From NCBI GenBank assembly GCA_020845515.1, contig JADLFQ010000046.1, positions 1-64,000 of the forward strand: a stretch of 64,000 nucleotides of DNA, read 5' to 3'. A program made the translations under genes and the position numbers. The notes under the pieces were generated by a model. The model was given only the letters and a program-made list of their open reading frames with translations. It was not told where the DNA came from and made no database searches. The stretch comes from Anaerolineaceae bacterium. GTDB lineage: Bacteria > Chloroflexota > Anaerolineae > Anaerolineales > Anaerolineaceae. How positions within the stretch are numbered: the first letter of the stretch is position 1; each line of letters begins with the position of its first letter. This document shows, in pieces, positions 52,607-61,423 of the stretch.

Positions 52607-55030
52607 TTATTCGTATTCTAATACTTCGCGTACCGTCAGCCGGGCAGCGTCGCGTGCTGGCGCCAGGCTGGAGAATATTCCAATGAGCAGGATGAGAACC
52701 AGCCAGATCAACAAGCCCCAACCGGAATACCGGTAATTAACCTGCGCCTGTAAAACTGTCTCCACCACAGCCCAAGCGAGCACCCAGCCGGAGGGCACAG
52801 AGACGATGGCGCCAAGCACCCAACTGATCAGGCCGACGACGATTCCTTCGACCACCACAACCTTTACAACCGAAGTGTTGGTGGCGCCGATGGCGCGCAG
52901 CACGCCGATTTCACGCGTTCTTTCCAGGATATTAAGGCCCATCACACCCGTCAGGCCTAACCCGCCAACGACAGAAAGGATGGACGCCATGATGACCAGT
53001 ACGATCAGGATAATATTGAATGGCTGTGAGAAGTTGGCAAAAATGACGTGTTGGGTGGTGGCTTTTTGTTTGCTTAAACCGGCGTTGTCAAAATGCTTTT
53101 CCAGTTGCAGGGAAACCTGGCTCTGCGCCTCAGCCGAGGCGACTGTCTCTGGCGAAATGCGCACACGAATGCTGTCCACCTGGCTCTGCCGTCCGGTGAA
53201 CCGGCCGAAATCTTCGAGCGTCATATAAATGCGCGGGCCTGAGAGGTGCTTGGACGTGATGCCAACAATTGTAAAGGTGCGCCGCGTTTCGCCGGTCTTT
53301 AATTCGATTGGGTCGCCGATACTCAACCCTTTTTCGGTTTCGAGCAGGTCTTCGTTGATTACGACTGTCTGACTGTCGCCAGACCTCAACCAACGTCCTT
53401 TGAGCAGGAGTGGATCAATGGTCTGGGCGTTATATGGAAGCCCCACCAGTTCCAGTGCCTTACTTTCGCTGCCGTCATAATGGATGATTACACCACTGCC
53501 GCTTGCCCAGCCCTCTGCGACGCTTACGCCGGGGATGCGCATGGCCTCGCGGATTGCGGTGGGCCGCTGTACGCCGCCGTTGAGACCCAACGAGGCGTCA
53601 AAAGCAACATAGCGGCTGATCTGGTTAATCTGCTCTGTCAAAGATGTGCGTGTGCTGAAAACCGAGATGAACATCGCCCCGGCAAGTGTCAGTGTAACCA
53701 GGGTAAAGATCAACCGTGCCTTTTTGCGGAAGGTATTGCGCAGGGAGAGCAAGACCGGCGGGCTGATATGGCGCAAATTATAGAGCAGGCGATCTATCGG
53801 TTTTTCTTTTTCTTCGGCCTGAATACCCTGCTGGTAAACTGCCTCATAAACTGACATGCGTGTCCCTTCCAAAATAGGATACAACGCCGCCAGCAGTGGC
53901 ATGAACAACCCCAGCCCTGCCTGTAACAGCAGTACATTCAGCGGAATGATGAATAACACCAGGTCAAAATTCAAAAAATCAGCAGCCAGACGTCCAATTC
54001 CGTAGGCTCCCAATTGCCCCAAAGGCAGCGCGATGAGCAGTGCCAGGATGCTGAGCAGCAGCACATTAACGAAATACATACCCACCAATTGGGAGCGCAC
54101 ACCGCCCATGGCGCGCAGTACGCCAATCTGGCGGATCTGCTGGGTAACAATCGCAGAGACTGTGTTGATGATCAATCCGCCGGAGAGGATGATCGCCATC
54201 CCTCCCATAATTTGCAGGATGAGCAAAAAACCGTTAATTTGGTTGTGCGCCCAATGCTCACCGGGATCGGAGCTGATGCCGGGGATCTGGAGGCGGTAAG
54301 TCTGATAGCCGGCAGACTTGATCACACGGTCGCGCACGGTTTCGCCGACCTTGAGGACGTGGTCGCGGTCGTTCTTGTTTTCTGCAACGACCAACGAAAT
54401 TTGGTTGTAATAGGGCTGCTCCCCCATCCATTGCAGCGTTTCCATACGCACGAATCCAGTCGCTTCGCCCAACAGCGAAAATGGGAGGACATAGACATCA
54501 TGCACGATGCCGGCGACTTTCAAGCTGTAGGTGCGGCCATCAGGCATTTTGATGGAAATCTCATCCCCAACGTTTATACCCATCGCGTTGGCTGTATCGC
54601 GCTCCAGCAAAATCTCACGCCCCCCAGGGATGGCGGAGCCTTTTTCCAGCGTAAACCGGTCAATTTTAAGGTTGTTGTAATTGGGCAAGACCGTCAGTTG
54701 AATATCTTCCCACTGATCTTTGGGCGCCAAAATTTCGGCTGCCACAGTGCGGCGTGCTTCGGCTGTCTCGACCTCGCGCATATTCTGAACTGCTTCAGAA
54801 AGATCTTTTTGAAATGGTGAGGTGTAAACATACAGACTGGCTGGGTTGCCTGACAAGAAGCTCCCATACAGGTCGCGTTGAATGATCTGTTTGGCGGTGT
54901 TGATCATACCGACCGCCGCTACACCGACGGCAATGGACAGAATCACGAGCATGGAGCGCTTTTTATTGCCCCCGATGTCCTTAAGCACCTTGATCCAGCG
55001 GGTTTTTAACACAATCGGAAAGAGCTTCAT
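52607..55030 (-). CDS. Large FtsX/MacB-type ABC permease (two FtsX modules)
   Basis: 807 residues, about twice a LolC/E protein. Module 1: N-terminal span near 25-45, a periplasmic MacB-PCD-like domain (~50-250) and three spans around 265-400. Module 2 begins near 425 with another span, a second extracytoplasmic domain (~450-650) and three spans at the C terminus. Such proteins act as mechanotransmission exporters of lipoproteins, peptides or drugs rather than channels. ATG overlaps the stop of the upstream ATPase by four bases. It is served by two separate ATPases, one on each side. Confidence 0.88.
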   Translation of the reverse strand: MKLFPIVLKTRWIKVLKDIGGNKKRSMLVILSIAVGVAAVGMINTAKQIIQRDLYGSFLSGNPASLYVYTSPFQKDLSEAVQNMREVETAEARRTVAAEILAPKDQWEDIQLTVLPNYNNLKIDRFTLEKGSAIPGGREILLERDTANAMGINVGDEISIKMPDGRTYSLKVAGIVHDVYVLPFSLLGEATGFVRMETLQWMGEQPYYNQISLVVAENKNDRDHVLKVGETVRDRVIKSAGYQTYRLQIPGISSDPGEHWAHNQINGFLLILQIMGGMAIILSGGLIINTVSAIVTQQIRQIGVLRAMGGVRSQLVGMYFVNVLLLSILALLIALPLGQLGAYGIGRLAADFLNFDLVLFIIPLNVLLLQAGLGLFMPLLAALYPILEGTRMSVYEAVYQQGIQAEEKEKPIDRLLYNLRHISPPVLLSLRNTFRKKARLIFTLVTLTLAGAMFISVFSTRTSLTEQINQISRYVAFDASLGLNGGVQRPTAIREAMRIPGVSVAEGWASGSGVIIHYDGSESKALELVGLPYNAQTIDPLLLKGRWLRSGDSQTVVINEDLLETEKGLSIGDPIELKTGETRRTFTIVGITSKHLSGPRIYMTLEDFGRFTGRQSQVDSIRVRISPETVASAEAQSQVSLQLEKHFDNAGLSKQKATTQHVIFANFSQPFNIILIVLVIMASILSVVGGLGLTGVMGLNILERTREIGVLRAIGATNTSVVKVVVVEGIVVGLISWVLGAIVSVPSGWVLAWAVVETVLQAQVNYRYSGWGLLIWLVLILLIGIFSSLAPARDAARLTVREVLEYE

Positions 55031-55749
55031 GTTGCAGTTCCTCCGATAAATTTGCCATCTTTCAGGTAGAGAGTGCGGCCGGCGCGCGCTGCAATTTCTT
55101 TGTCGTGGGTAACCACGAGGATTGTCTTGCCGCTTTCGGCTAGCCTAGAGAAGATATCGAGAATGCCATCGCGCGTTTTGGTGTCGAGGTTCCCGGTTGG
55201 TTCATCGGCGACAAGAATGGGAGGGTCGGCGGCGAGGGCGCGGGCAATTGCCACGCGTTGCTGCTGCCCGCCAGAAATTTTTGAGGGGGGCTTGAGGGCG
55301 TGCTCGACAATTCCCACCTGCTCCAAAAGCTGTAGGGCGCGCTGCTTTTGCTCGTGCGCGGGGAAGGTATTGGTCAAATCCATGGCCATGGTGATATTTT
55401 CAATCAAGTTCAGCGAAGGCAGCAGTTGGAAGAATTGAAAGACCACCCCCAGGTTTCTGCCGCGCCAGCGTGAACGCTGGTCTTCGTTGAACGTGTGAAT
55501 AGGCGAGCCATTGATAATCAGCTCGCCAGAATCGGCTTGGTCAATGCCGGTAAGTACATTGACCAGCGTGGATTTCCCTGCGCCGGATTTTCCCATGATG
55601 GCGACAAATTCACCTGGAAGTATGCTTAAGTGAATGTTACGCAGCGCCAGAAACGGCCCTGCGGGGGTGTGGTAGCTTTTATAAACCTCGCGCAAAGCGA
55701 TAATTGCCTCCTCGCGAGATTTTGCCTGACCGGCTTCCGTCGCCTCCAA
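55027..55749 (-). CDS. ABC transporter ATPase, MacB/LolD type
   Basis: 240 residues from TTG 55749, kept because no in-frame ATG or GTG lies near and the fold starts shortly after. Walker A GKSGAGKST near 53, ISGGQQQRVAIARAL near 155, LVADEPTGNLDT near 175. First gene of the ABC operon. Together with the ATPase at 51833 and the double permease it may form a heteromeric system with one ATPase per FtsX module. Confidence 0.88.
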   Translation of the reverse strand: MEATEAGQAKSREEAIIALREVYKSYHTPAGPFLALRNIHLSILPGEFVAIMGKSGAGKSTLVNVLTGIDQADSGELIINGSPIHTFNEDQRSRWRGRNLGVVFQFFQLLPSLNLIENITMAMDLTNTFPAHEQKQRALQLLEQVGIVEHALKPPSKISGGQQQRVAIARALAADPPILVADEPTGNLDTKTRDGILDIFSRLAESGKTILVVTHDKEIAARAGRTLYLKDGKFIGGTAT

Positions 55750-55832
55750 AAACTCAATCTGATTTCCTATCTTAATACCCTCACAGTTTGCTTTCCATCT
55801 TTCTCTAACGTGCCATAAATCCTTTCCAGAGG

Positions 55833-55838
55833 ATTATA
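55833..55838 (-). promoter_or_regulatory. -10 element of the MacB-type ABC operon
   Basis: A perfect TATAAT on the minus strand (55838-55833), about 85 bases before the start at 55749. The -35 region is AT-rich without a close match to TTGACA, so the promoter may be activator-dependent. Confidence 0.4.
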
Positions 55839-55948
55839 ACGGGTTAAGATAAGAAAATTATTGGATGTAGGGAAACTGTAAGCTATTTTTAATGTAACTT
55901 TTCTGTTGTCATGGGGTTTTATTTTAGTTAATGGGGGGCGAAGAAAAC

Positions 55949-56758
55949 TTAAAGAAAAATATAGAAGCTGACAGCCAACAGTGCGCCGGTCAGCGCACAA
56001 GCAATGTTCACCCAATCATTTTCCATCCAGGCGTATCCGCGCAGCAGTGCAGTTGGGTTTTGGCAGATATGCAGAGGGTGGTGCTCGGTCTCCTGCTTGC
56101 AGCGCGGGCAATAATAGATTGCCTGAAGGGTGGCGCCCAGCAGCGAATCAAGCAGGCTGCCCGCCAGACCGGAAAGCGTGATGATTAAGAAAGTGATGTC
56201 CCCAACTTTGCCCGCTTCTGGAGCAGCCATCAGGGCAGCCAGCGCAGCGATGAGGGCGGCGCCCAACACCGCGGCCAGTGTACCTTCAATTGTGACGCCG
56301 CCGGATGTTCCGCGTTCAACCGGTTTGCCGGTGGTGATGGCGCGCGGAATGCTGTGGCTGAGGACACCCAATTCGGTCGCCCAGGTGTCGGCGTTCACCG
56401 CTGCTATTGCCCCTGCAAAACCCATCCAGGGCCAGTGCGCCCCCGGAAATACCAGATGCAGCAGGACGAACACACCGCCTATCCCGCCGTTTGCAAGTAC
56501 TTGCGCGGCGTCGCGCTGCGAACCCTTGGCAAACTTTTCATTGAAGCGCGTTTTACGCTTACCGAAGAGCCGCGACAACGCGCTGGAGGATACAAAAAAA
56601 GTGAGCAGTAAAACTGCCCAGTGCAATCCACCCAGTCCAAATACAACCGTACCCAAGCCGGCAGCCGCCAGCGCGCCGGGCAAGTTCAGGCTGCGGGCGC
56701 GGTAAGCCAGCCCCGAAAACAACACCGCGACGACCAGACCCAGTAGAAAGGTCACCAT
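55949..56758 (-). CDS. DUF92 integral membrane protein
   Basis: 269 residues from ATG 56758 (TTG 56767 possible; no clear ribosome site). It is strongly hydrophobic with several spans. DUF92 marks are AAVNADTWATELGVLS near 122-137, SGGVTIEGTLAAVLGAAL near 155 and SLLDSLLGATLQ near 212. A CPRCKQETEHHPLHICQN segment near 229 adds a CxxC...C motif. DUF92 relatives include plant VTE6, a phytyl-phosphate kinase, so a CTP- or lipid-linked kinase role is possible. The bacterial function is not settled. Confidence 0.83.
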   Translation of the reverse strand: MVTFLLGLVVAVLFSGLAYRARSLNLPGALAAAGLGTVVFGLGGLHWAVLLLTFFVSSSALSRLFGKRKTRFNEKFAKGSQRDAAQVLANGGIGGVFVLLHLVFPGAHWPWMGFAGAIAAVNADTWATELGVLSHSIPRAITTGKPVERGTSGGVTIEGTLAAVLGAALIAALAALMAAPEAGKVGDITFLIITLSGLAGSLLDSLLGATLQAIYYCPRCKQETEHHPLHICQNPTALLRGYAWMENDWVNIACALTGALLAVSFYIFL

Positions 56759-56843
56759 AAAGGGCAATTATAAACGACGTTCCTGGGACTCTTTGCCTAC
56801 AATAATCAGTGCACGGTGGAAACCAGCGGAAGCCCTTAAAAGA

Positions 56844-56874
56844 CTTATTCCGTGAGTATTATTCGCGGAATAAG
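56844..56874 (-). terminator. Terminator of the dihydropyrimidinase operon
   Basis: CTTATTCCGTG (56844-56854) pairs with CGCGGAATAAG (56864-56874): 11 pairs with one G-U, nine-base loop. On the minus strand TCTTTTAAG follows. It lies 31 bases after the dihydropyrimidinase stop. Confidence 0.6.
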
Positions 56875-56904
56875 TGGATGGGGGGTTTGTGGTAATTTTT
56901 TGGT

Positions 56905-58293
56905 TTACTTTTTCAGATGGCGGATTACGCGTTTCCCGAAGCCGGATTTGCCGACCAGTTCACCTTTTTTGATGACAAATGACCCGCGGCAGAGCACAGT
57001 CTCTACTTTTCCTTTGATCTTGAAGCCCTCAAAGGGGGAGAAATCCGTGTTCATGTGGTGATTTTTCGCGCTCATAACCCATTCCGGTTTCGGGTCATAG
57101 ATGGTGACATCTGCATCCGCTCCAGGCGCCAGATGGCCTTTTTGGGGGTACAGGCCAAATATCCTGGCTATGGCGGTGGAAGTGATGGAAACCAGTTTAG
57201 GCATGTCAATCTTGCCCTTACAAACGCCTTCGCTATAAAGGATCGCCAGCCTGGGCTCAACTCCTGGCATGCCGCTGGGCACTTTGTCAAAGCGTCCTTC
57301 GCTTATACGGATGCGGTCTTCCGTTGGGACGCCCGCGTCATCACTGCCAATGGTTTCTATACAACCGGCTGCCAATCCTTTCCAAAGCGCCTCGTTGTCC
57401 TTTTTCGTTCGCAGAGCCGGACTGCAAATGTAGAGATAGCCGTCTTTCTCTTTGAGCTTTTCCTCTGTCAGGGTCAGGTAGTGCGTACAGGTTTCGCTAT
57501 GGATGGGCAGACCCTCTATGCGGGCGGATTGAATCATCCCCACGCTCTCCGCCGTAGATGTATGCACAATATAAACTTTGGCAGCAACTTCTTTCATCAG
57601 GTCAATGACACGCTGGATGGAGATATTCTCTGCTGAAGCGGGGCGGCTGCGGGCGTGATAAATAGGTTCAAAGTGTCCCTGGGCAAGTTCTTTCTGCAGA
57701 TGGTATTCCAAGATGCTGTCATCTTCACAATGCACCATCAAAATACCTCCGGCTTCGGCGGGTATCTCAAGGATTTTGAGAATGCTGGCGTCATCCATCA
57801 GGCGGTCGGAATGCTTGTAGGTGGTAAAGCACTTGTAAGAAGGAACGCCCTCCCGGACTAATTCGGGAATCTCGCGCAGAGTCTCCGGGCTTGCATCCAA
57901 CAGGATGCCGTGCATACTCCAGTCAATATATGATACCTGCGCCTCTTTTTCTTTTTGCCTCAGGTTTTCTACAATTGAACCCCTCTTGGGCTGGGTGCTG
58001 AAGTCAATAAGTGTGGTTGTGCCGCCGTACGCGGCGGCAATTGTCCCATTGGAATAATCATGTAATGAAACAGTTCCCATAAAGGGAGAGTTAAAGTGAA
58101 CATGGGGGTCAATCAGGCCGGGCAGTACGTATTTTCCAGACGCATCAACAGTTTCATCCACTTTTATGTTGTCAAATGCGCCTTTTGTACCTTGCGCTTT
58201 AATCTGCTCACCCTCGATTAGAAGGTCTCCTTCGAGAATTCCGCTCTCGCTTACAATACGGCCGCCTTTAATCAGAATACTTCTTTCCGTCAT
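56905..58293 (-). CDS. hydA: Dihydropyrimidinase/hydantoinase
   Basis: 462 residues; ATG after AAAGGA. Cyclic amidohydrolase: LPGLIDPHVHFNSPF near 53-67 (HxH), PSYKCFTTYK near 152 with the Lys expected to be carboxylated, VHCEDDS near 186, YIVHTSTAES near 240 and GSDDAGV near 318 (metal Asp). It opens dihydropyrimidine or hydantoin rings to N-carbamoyl amino acids. The M20 hydrolase and hydantoin-type racemase upstream in the same operon fit removal of the carbamoyl or acyl group and racemisation. HydA-type hydantoinase, YgeY-type M20 and SsnA-type genes also occur together in E. coli-type purine clusters. Confidence 0.9.
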   Translation of the reverse strand: MTERSILIKGGRIVSESGILEGDLLIEGEQIKAQGTKGAFDNIKVDETVDASGKYVLPGLIDPHVHFNSPFMGTVSLHDYSNGTIAAAYGGTTTLIDFSTQPKRGSIVENLRQKEKEAQVSYIDWSMHGILLDASPETLREIPELVREGVPSYKCFTTYKHSDRLMDDASILKILEIPAEAGGILMVHCEDDSILEYHLQKELAQGHFEPIYHARSRPASAENISIQRVIDLMKEVAAKVYIVHTSTAESVGMIQSARIEGLPIHSETCTHYLTLTEEKLKEKDGYLYICSPALRTKKDNEALWKGLAAGCIETIGSDDAGVPTEDRIRISEGRFDKVPSGMPGVEPRLAILYSEGVCKGKIDMPKLVSITSTAIARIFGLYPQKGHLAPGADADVTIYDPKPEWVMSAKNHHMNTDFSPFEGFKIKGKVETVLCRGSFVIKKGELVGKSGFGKRVIRHLKK

Positions 58294-58354
58294 AATAAAT
58301 ATCCTTTTCTAATAGTTGGTATTTATTTTAAATGTTTTTTGGGGCTCTTGATAA

Positions 58355-59575
58355 TCAGTTTATGGAAGATTTTTCATATTCTTCCGGCAGGCTGATTGCC
58401 AGCGCCATTGTTCCGAGGAGAGATTCCTTTAGCAGGCTGATATCCACCTGATCGTGAACGGTGTGAGCGTGTTTTTCCTCGCACGGCGAAAACCCGATGG
58501 TCGGGATCCCCGCTTGTACGAGATATCCGCCATCTGTAGTGAATCCCCAGGGTTTTATTGAGACCTGACGGTTCAACACGCTTTCCAGTACGCTGCAGGC
58601 AGCGGCAGGCAGAGGGTGCTCTTCCGGCAAGAGGTAAGCCGGAGCATACGCAGGCAGAACGCCGGTATATCCGTTATACGAGGTAACATTACTTGAAAAA
58701 AGTTTTGCGGAACCCCGAACTGGCGCCTGGCAGATCTGGTCGAGGATTTCTTGCAGGGTGTGCAAAAGATCTGTCAGTGAATCCTCCGGCAGGCTGCGCC
58801 AATCAAGGTGCAGTTTGACCAGGTCTGGAGTCATGTTGCCGCTTAACTGGTCTGTGTAACAGCGCGTAGGGTTAATCGAATTTTTTCCAAGCAACGGGTT
58901 AAGGGAAATAGGCAATTGTGCGATTTTCTGTAAAAAAGAAACCAGAGGGAAAAGCGGGTTGTCGCTCTTTTGTGCAGCTGCGGCATGCGTGCTGACGCCC
59001 TGAAATTCCACCAGAATTTCGGCCCTGCCACGATGTCCGTTTGCTATCTGATTTCCGGTGGCTTCGCCCAGCACTGCCAGATCGGTTTTGAAGTGTTCAA
59101 GCAAATATTTTGACCCCCAACTGCCGGTTTCTTCCTGTACTACGCACACCATGTACACATCGCCATGAAAAGAGATCCCCGATTGTTTGAGCCTGCCGAG
59201 TGCATGGATTTGGGCTGCGATGGCTCCTTTCGTATCGCTTGCACCGCGACCGTGCACAGCGCTTTCTACAATTTCCCCCCCAAACGGATCATGCTGCCAG
59301 CTCTCCCGATCCCCGATATCCACTTGATCCATGTGACAATTGAATTGAAGGGAAGGGCCGCTTCCCCCTTTTAATTTGCCGATGACGTTCCCAACCTCAT
59401 CGGTGCTGATTTCATCGAAAGCAAATTTCTTCATCTCGGCTTGAATCAGGGCTGCGATCTCCCCTTCATGTCCTGATAAGCTGGGCGTCTGAATCAGGCG
59501 TTGACAGAATCCGATCATTTCTGCCTGCCAGGCAGAAGAGACGAGGCGGGGTATTTTTTGCAATGGAGAGTTCAT
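58355..59575 (-). CDS. M20-family metallohydrolase (YgeY/ArgE-like)
   Basis: 406 residues, ATG start close after GAAGG. M20 metal ligands: FNCHMDQVD near 79-87, GRGASDTKGA near 110, VQEETGSWGS near 145 (catalytic Glu), LGEATGN near 170 and HTVHDQVD near 380. Substrates of this family are N-acyl or N-carbamoyl amino acids and peptides. Between a dihydropyrimidinase and a racemase, an N-carbamoyl or ureido acid is the best guess. It resembles YgeY more than typical aminoacylases in its motifs. Confidence 0.87.
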   Translation of the reverse strand: MNSPLQKIPRLVSSAWQAEMIGFCQRLIQTPSLSGHEGEIAALIQAEMKKFAFDEISTDEVGNVIGKLKGGSGPSLQFNCHMDQVDIGDRESWQHDPFGGEIVESAVHGRGASDTKGAIAAQIHALGRLKQSGISFHGDVYMVCVVQEETGSWGSKYLLEHFKTDLAVLGEATGNQIANGHRGRAEILVEFQGVSTHAAAAQKSDNPLFPLVSFLQKIAQLPISLNPLLGKNSINPTRCYTDQLSGNMTPDLVKLHLDWRSLPEDSLTDLLHTLQEILDQICQAPVRGSAKLFSSNVTSYNGYTGVLPAYAPAYLLPEEHPLPAAACSVLESVLNRQVSIKPWGFTTDGGYLVQAGIPTIGFSPCEEKHAHTVHDQVDISLLKESLLGTMALAISLPEEYEKSSIN

Positions 59576-59584
59576 CCTTCGGGA

Positions 59585-60352
59585 CTACCCCTCACTTTCC
59601 CCTCTGTTTCTCAAGAAGGCAGTCATTTCACTCGAAAATACGCGCTCAAGAGAATTCATCCGTTGTGGGGACGGGGTGCTGTAAAGCCCGGAGCGGCTGA
59701 TATTTAACTTGGATTCCACTACAGTCTGAATCATACGACAACCGGCTTCTACCGGGTCAATGATCACAACCGGAACCAGTGCCTGTATCTCCTCTATAAA
59801 ACTGGTCAAACCAGCACACCCTAGCAGCAGGACATCCGCCCCGCGCTTGACCAGTTCCTGACTGGCTGCCTCCAGGGTTTTTAGCGTCTGGGCGCGGTCT
59901 TTTTCGAACCCCAATACACGCATATCCATTGACACGGTGCCGCAATATCTGCCTTCCATGCCATAGGTGCGCACCATGCTATCCATAAGTTGAACGGCTC
60001 TGTTCATTCCTGCCAGGATGCCAAACCTGCCGCCGACAAGCAAGCTCATTGCCATGGCGGCCTCGGCAATCCCGACTACCGGTGCTTTACAGATCTCCTT
60101 GAGGACATATAGGCCGGGGTCGCCGAAACATGCAAGCACGACACCCTCTATGTCGGGGTATTGCGCCAACAAAGGCAGAATAGTGACGCTGGCAAGGTGG
60201 TAATCGTACCAAGATTCCAGAGACTCCGGCCCGGCGAGCGCATTGGCTACTGATACCTCCCATGGCGTTTTGAATACTTTTTGGGCTGTCGCGCGAATGT
60301 CCGCTGACATTGACGCAGAAGTGTTTGGGTTGATAACCAGAATTTTTGGCAT
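59585..60352 (-). CDS. Asp/Glu/hydantoin racemase family protein
   Basis: 255 residues, ATG after GAGG. Hydantoin/allantoin racemase type: ILVINPNTSASM at the N terminus, the two catalytic cysteines in VVLACFGDPGLY near 76 and LLLGCAGLTSF near 182, and VIIDPVEAGCRMIQT near 200. Likely interconverts hydantoin or allantoin enantiomers or related acids for the hydrolases of the same operon. First gene of the operon. Confidence 0.88.
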   Translation of the reverse strand: MPKILVINPNTSASMSADIRATAQKVFKTPWEVSVANALAGPESLESWYDYHLASVTILPLLAQYPDIEGVVLACFGDPGLYVLKEICKAPVVGIAEAAMAMSLLVGGRFGILAGMNRAVQLMDSMVRTYGMEGRYCGTVSMDMRVLGFEKDRAQTLKTLEAASQELVKRGADVLLLGCAGLTSFIEEIQALVPVVIIDPVEAGCRMIQTVVESKLNISRSGLYSTPSPQRMNSLERVFSSEMTAFLRNRGESEG

Positions 60353-60397
60353 TTATGCCTCTTGCGCTGGAAATTTCACAATCCTATAACATGCAAA

Positions 60398-60410
60398 ATT
60401 GTCATACAAT
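60398..60410 (-). promoter_or_regulatory. FadR-type (GntR) operator at the transcription start
   Basis: ATTGTCATACAAT is a perfect palindrome around a three-base centre. It fits the TNGTNNNACNA consensus of FadR-subfamily GntR regulators. It starts six bases after the -10 of the promoter at 60416-60444, covering the expected start of transcription, a repressor position. No GntR gene is in the window. Confidence 0.55.
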
Positions 60411-60415
60411 TAATG

Positions 60416-60444
60416 AGTATAGGGGGATTTATTTCCCTTGTCAA
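60416..60444 (-). promoter_or_regulatory. Consensus promoter of the racemase/M20/dihydropyrimidinase operon
   Basis: TTGACA (60444-60439) and TATACT (60421-60416) with a 17-base spacer on the minus strand; one of the two best promoters in the window. The spacer itself contains GGGAAATAAATCCC, an interrupted palindrome. Confidence 0.75.
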
Positions 60445-60520
60445 TCTTTTTTGTTTGACGGGCGACCGGCATTATGCCGTGTTAGAGGCAAGCCCCGGGA
60501 AGATGAAAACAATCGCTTGT

Positions 60521-61423
60521 TTAGAACAGGATAAAAACCACCGCGGCGATTAATAGAAGCGGAGTGATAATGCCGCTGATCCACAAGAGGTAGGCGGCTG
60601 GTCGTTGCGCCTGTCTCTGGTAGAAGTACAACCCTAGAATCAGGTCGCCCGCCAGCATGATCGCCGCCAGAGTGGGCAGCAACAAGAGGCGCTGTGGCGC
60701 TGCAGGCGCGAGCGGCATCGCGTTGATATCGTATCCCAGGGAAATACTGTTCTGACTGGGGATAAGGATGCCCGTCAGAATGAACAAGGTCAGGGTTAAT
60801 CCCAGCCCCACAGCGATAAGAGTACGCGCCAGCCGGTCATCCCAGACGTGCTGCAGGAAAACCGCCGGCACGGTTGAATGTGATTCCAGCGGTGTGAGAC
60901 TGCCCAGTTCTATAGCGCGCCGGTAATTGTGGATGAAGCGGTTGGGGTCCTCCGGCGAGACCGCGTAAATACACGCCGGGGTGGCGATGAGCAGAAGAGT
61001 GCTGGTCTCTGAAGCCATAAATTCTACCAGGCCGAGATCGCTCATGTTACGGCGGCCGAGAATGGCGCCGGGAACAGCGAAAGGCGGCATATGCAGGCGA
61101 AAGCCCAGGTCACTGGCGGGGCGAATCCATTCAATCTGCGGGAGTGGAATATCCTCACCCCGCAACCCCCAGCGCAGCCGAAGCCCGTCACGCTCGAGAG
61201 TGTACCTGGCTTTCCAAAGCGCATAGGCGCGGTAAACCTACAGGGCAGCCGGCGGCAGTAGAACCAGTGAGAGCAGCAAAAACAAGACAAAGCTCGATCC
61301 GGCTTCCTGGTTGAGGGCGGCGGCCAGACTGAGTGCACTGCCCCCCAGCAAAACAACTGCCAGACCGCTGTGGATCAGCAGGCCGGTTCTGCGGGGGGGG
61401 AGGAATACCGTTTCAGTCGTCAT
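60521..61423 (-). pseudogene. Membrane protein gene interrupted by one in-frame TAG
   Basis: ATG 61423 opens a frame that stops at TAG 61240-61238 after 61 codons and, in the same frame, continues with VYRAYALWKARYTLERDGLRL and onward for 238 residues to 60521. The whole would be about 300 residues: two spans near the N terminus (~15-60), a soluble PH-like part (~75-180) with DIPLPQIEWIRP, and three spans in the last 110 residues. Losing one codon is enough to explain the break, so this is a recent nonsense mutation, a base error or a recoded amber codon. An ATG at 61165 could still give a shortened product. It overlaps the DegT gene by 11 bases. Confidence 0.65.

Noticed and set aside
54014-54820. 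A 268-codon plus-strand frame inside the FtsX permease gene.
   Set aside because: The opposite strand encodes an unmistakable double FtsX permease. The product of this frame is rich in His, Gln and Asp without membrane or domain marks.
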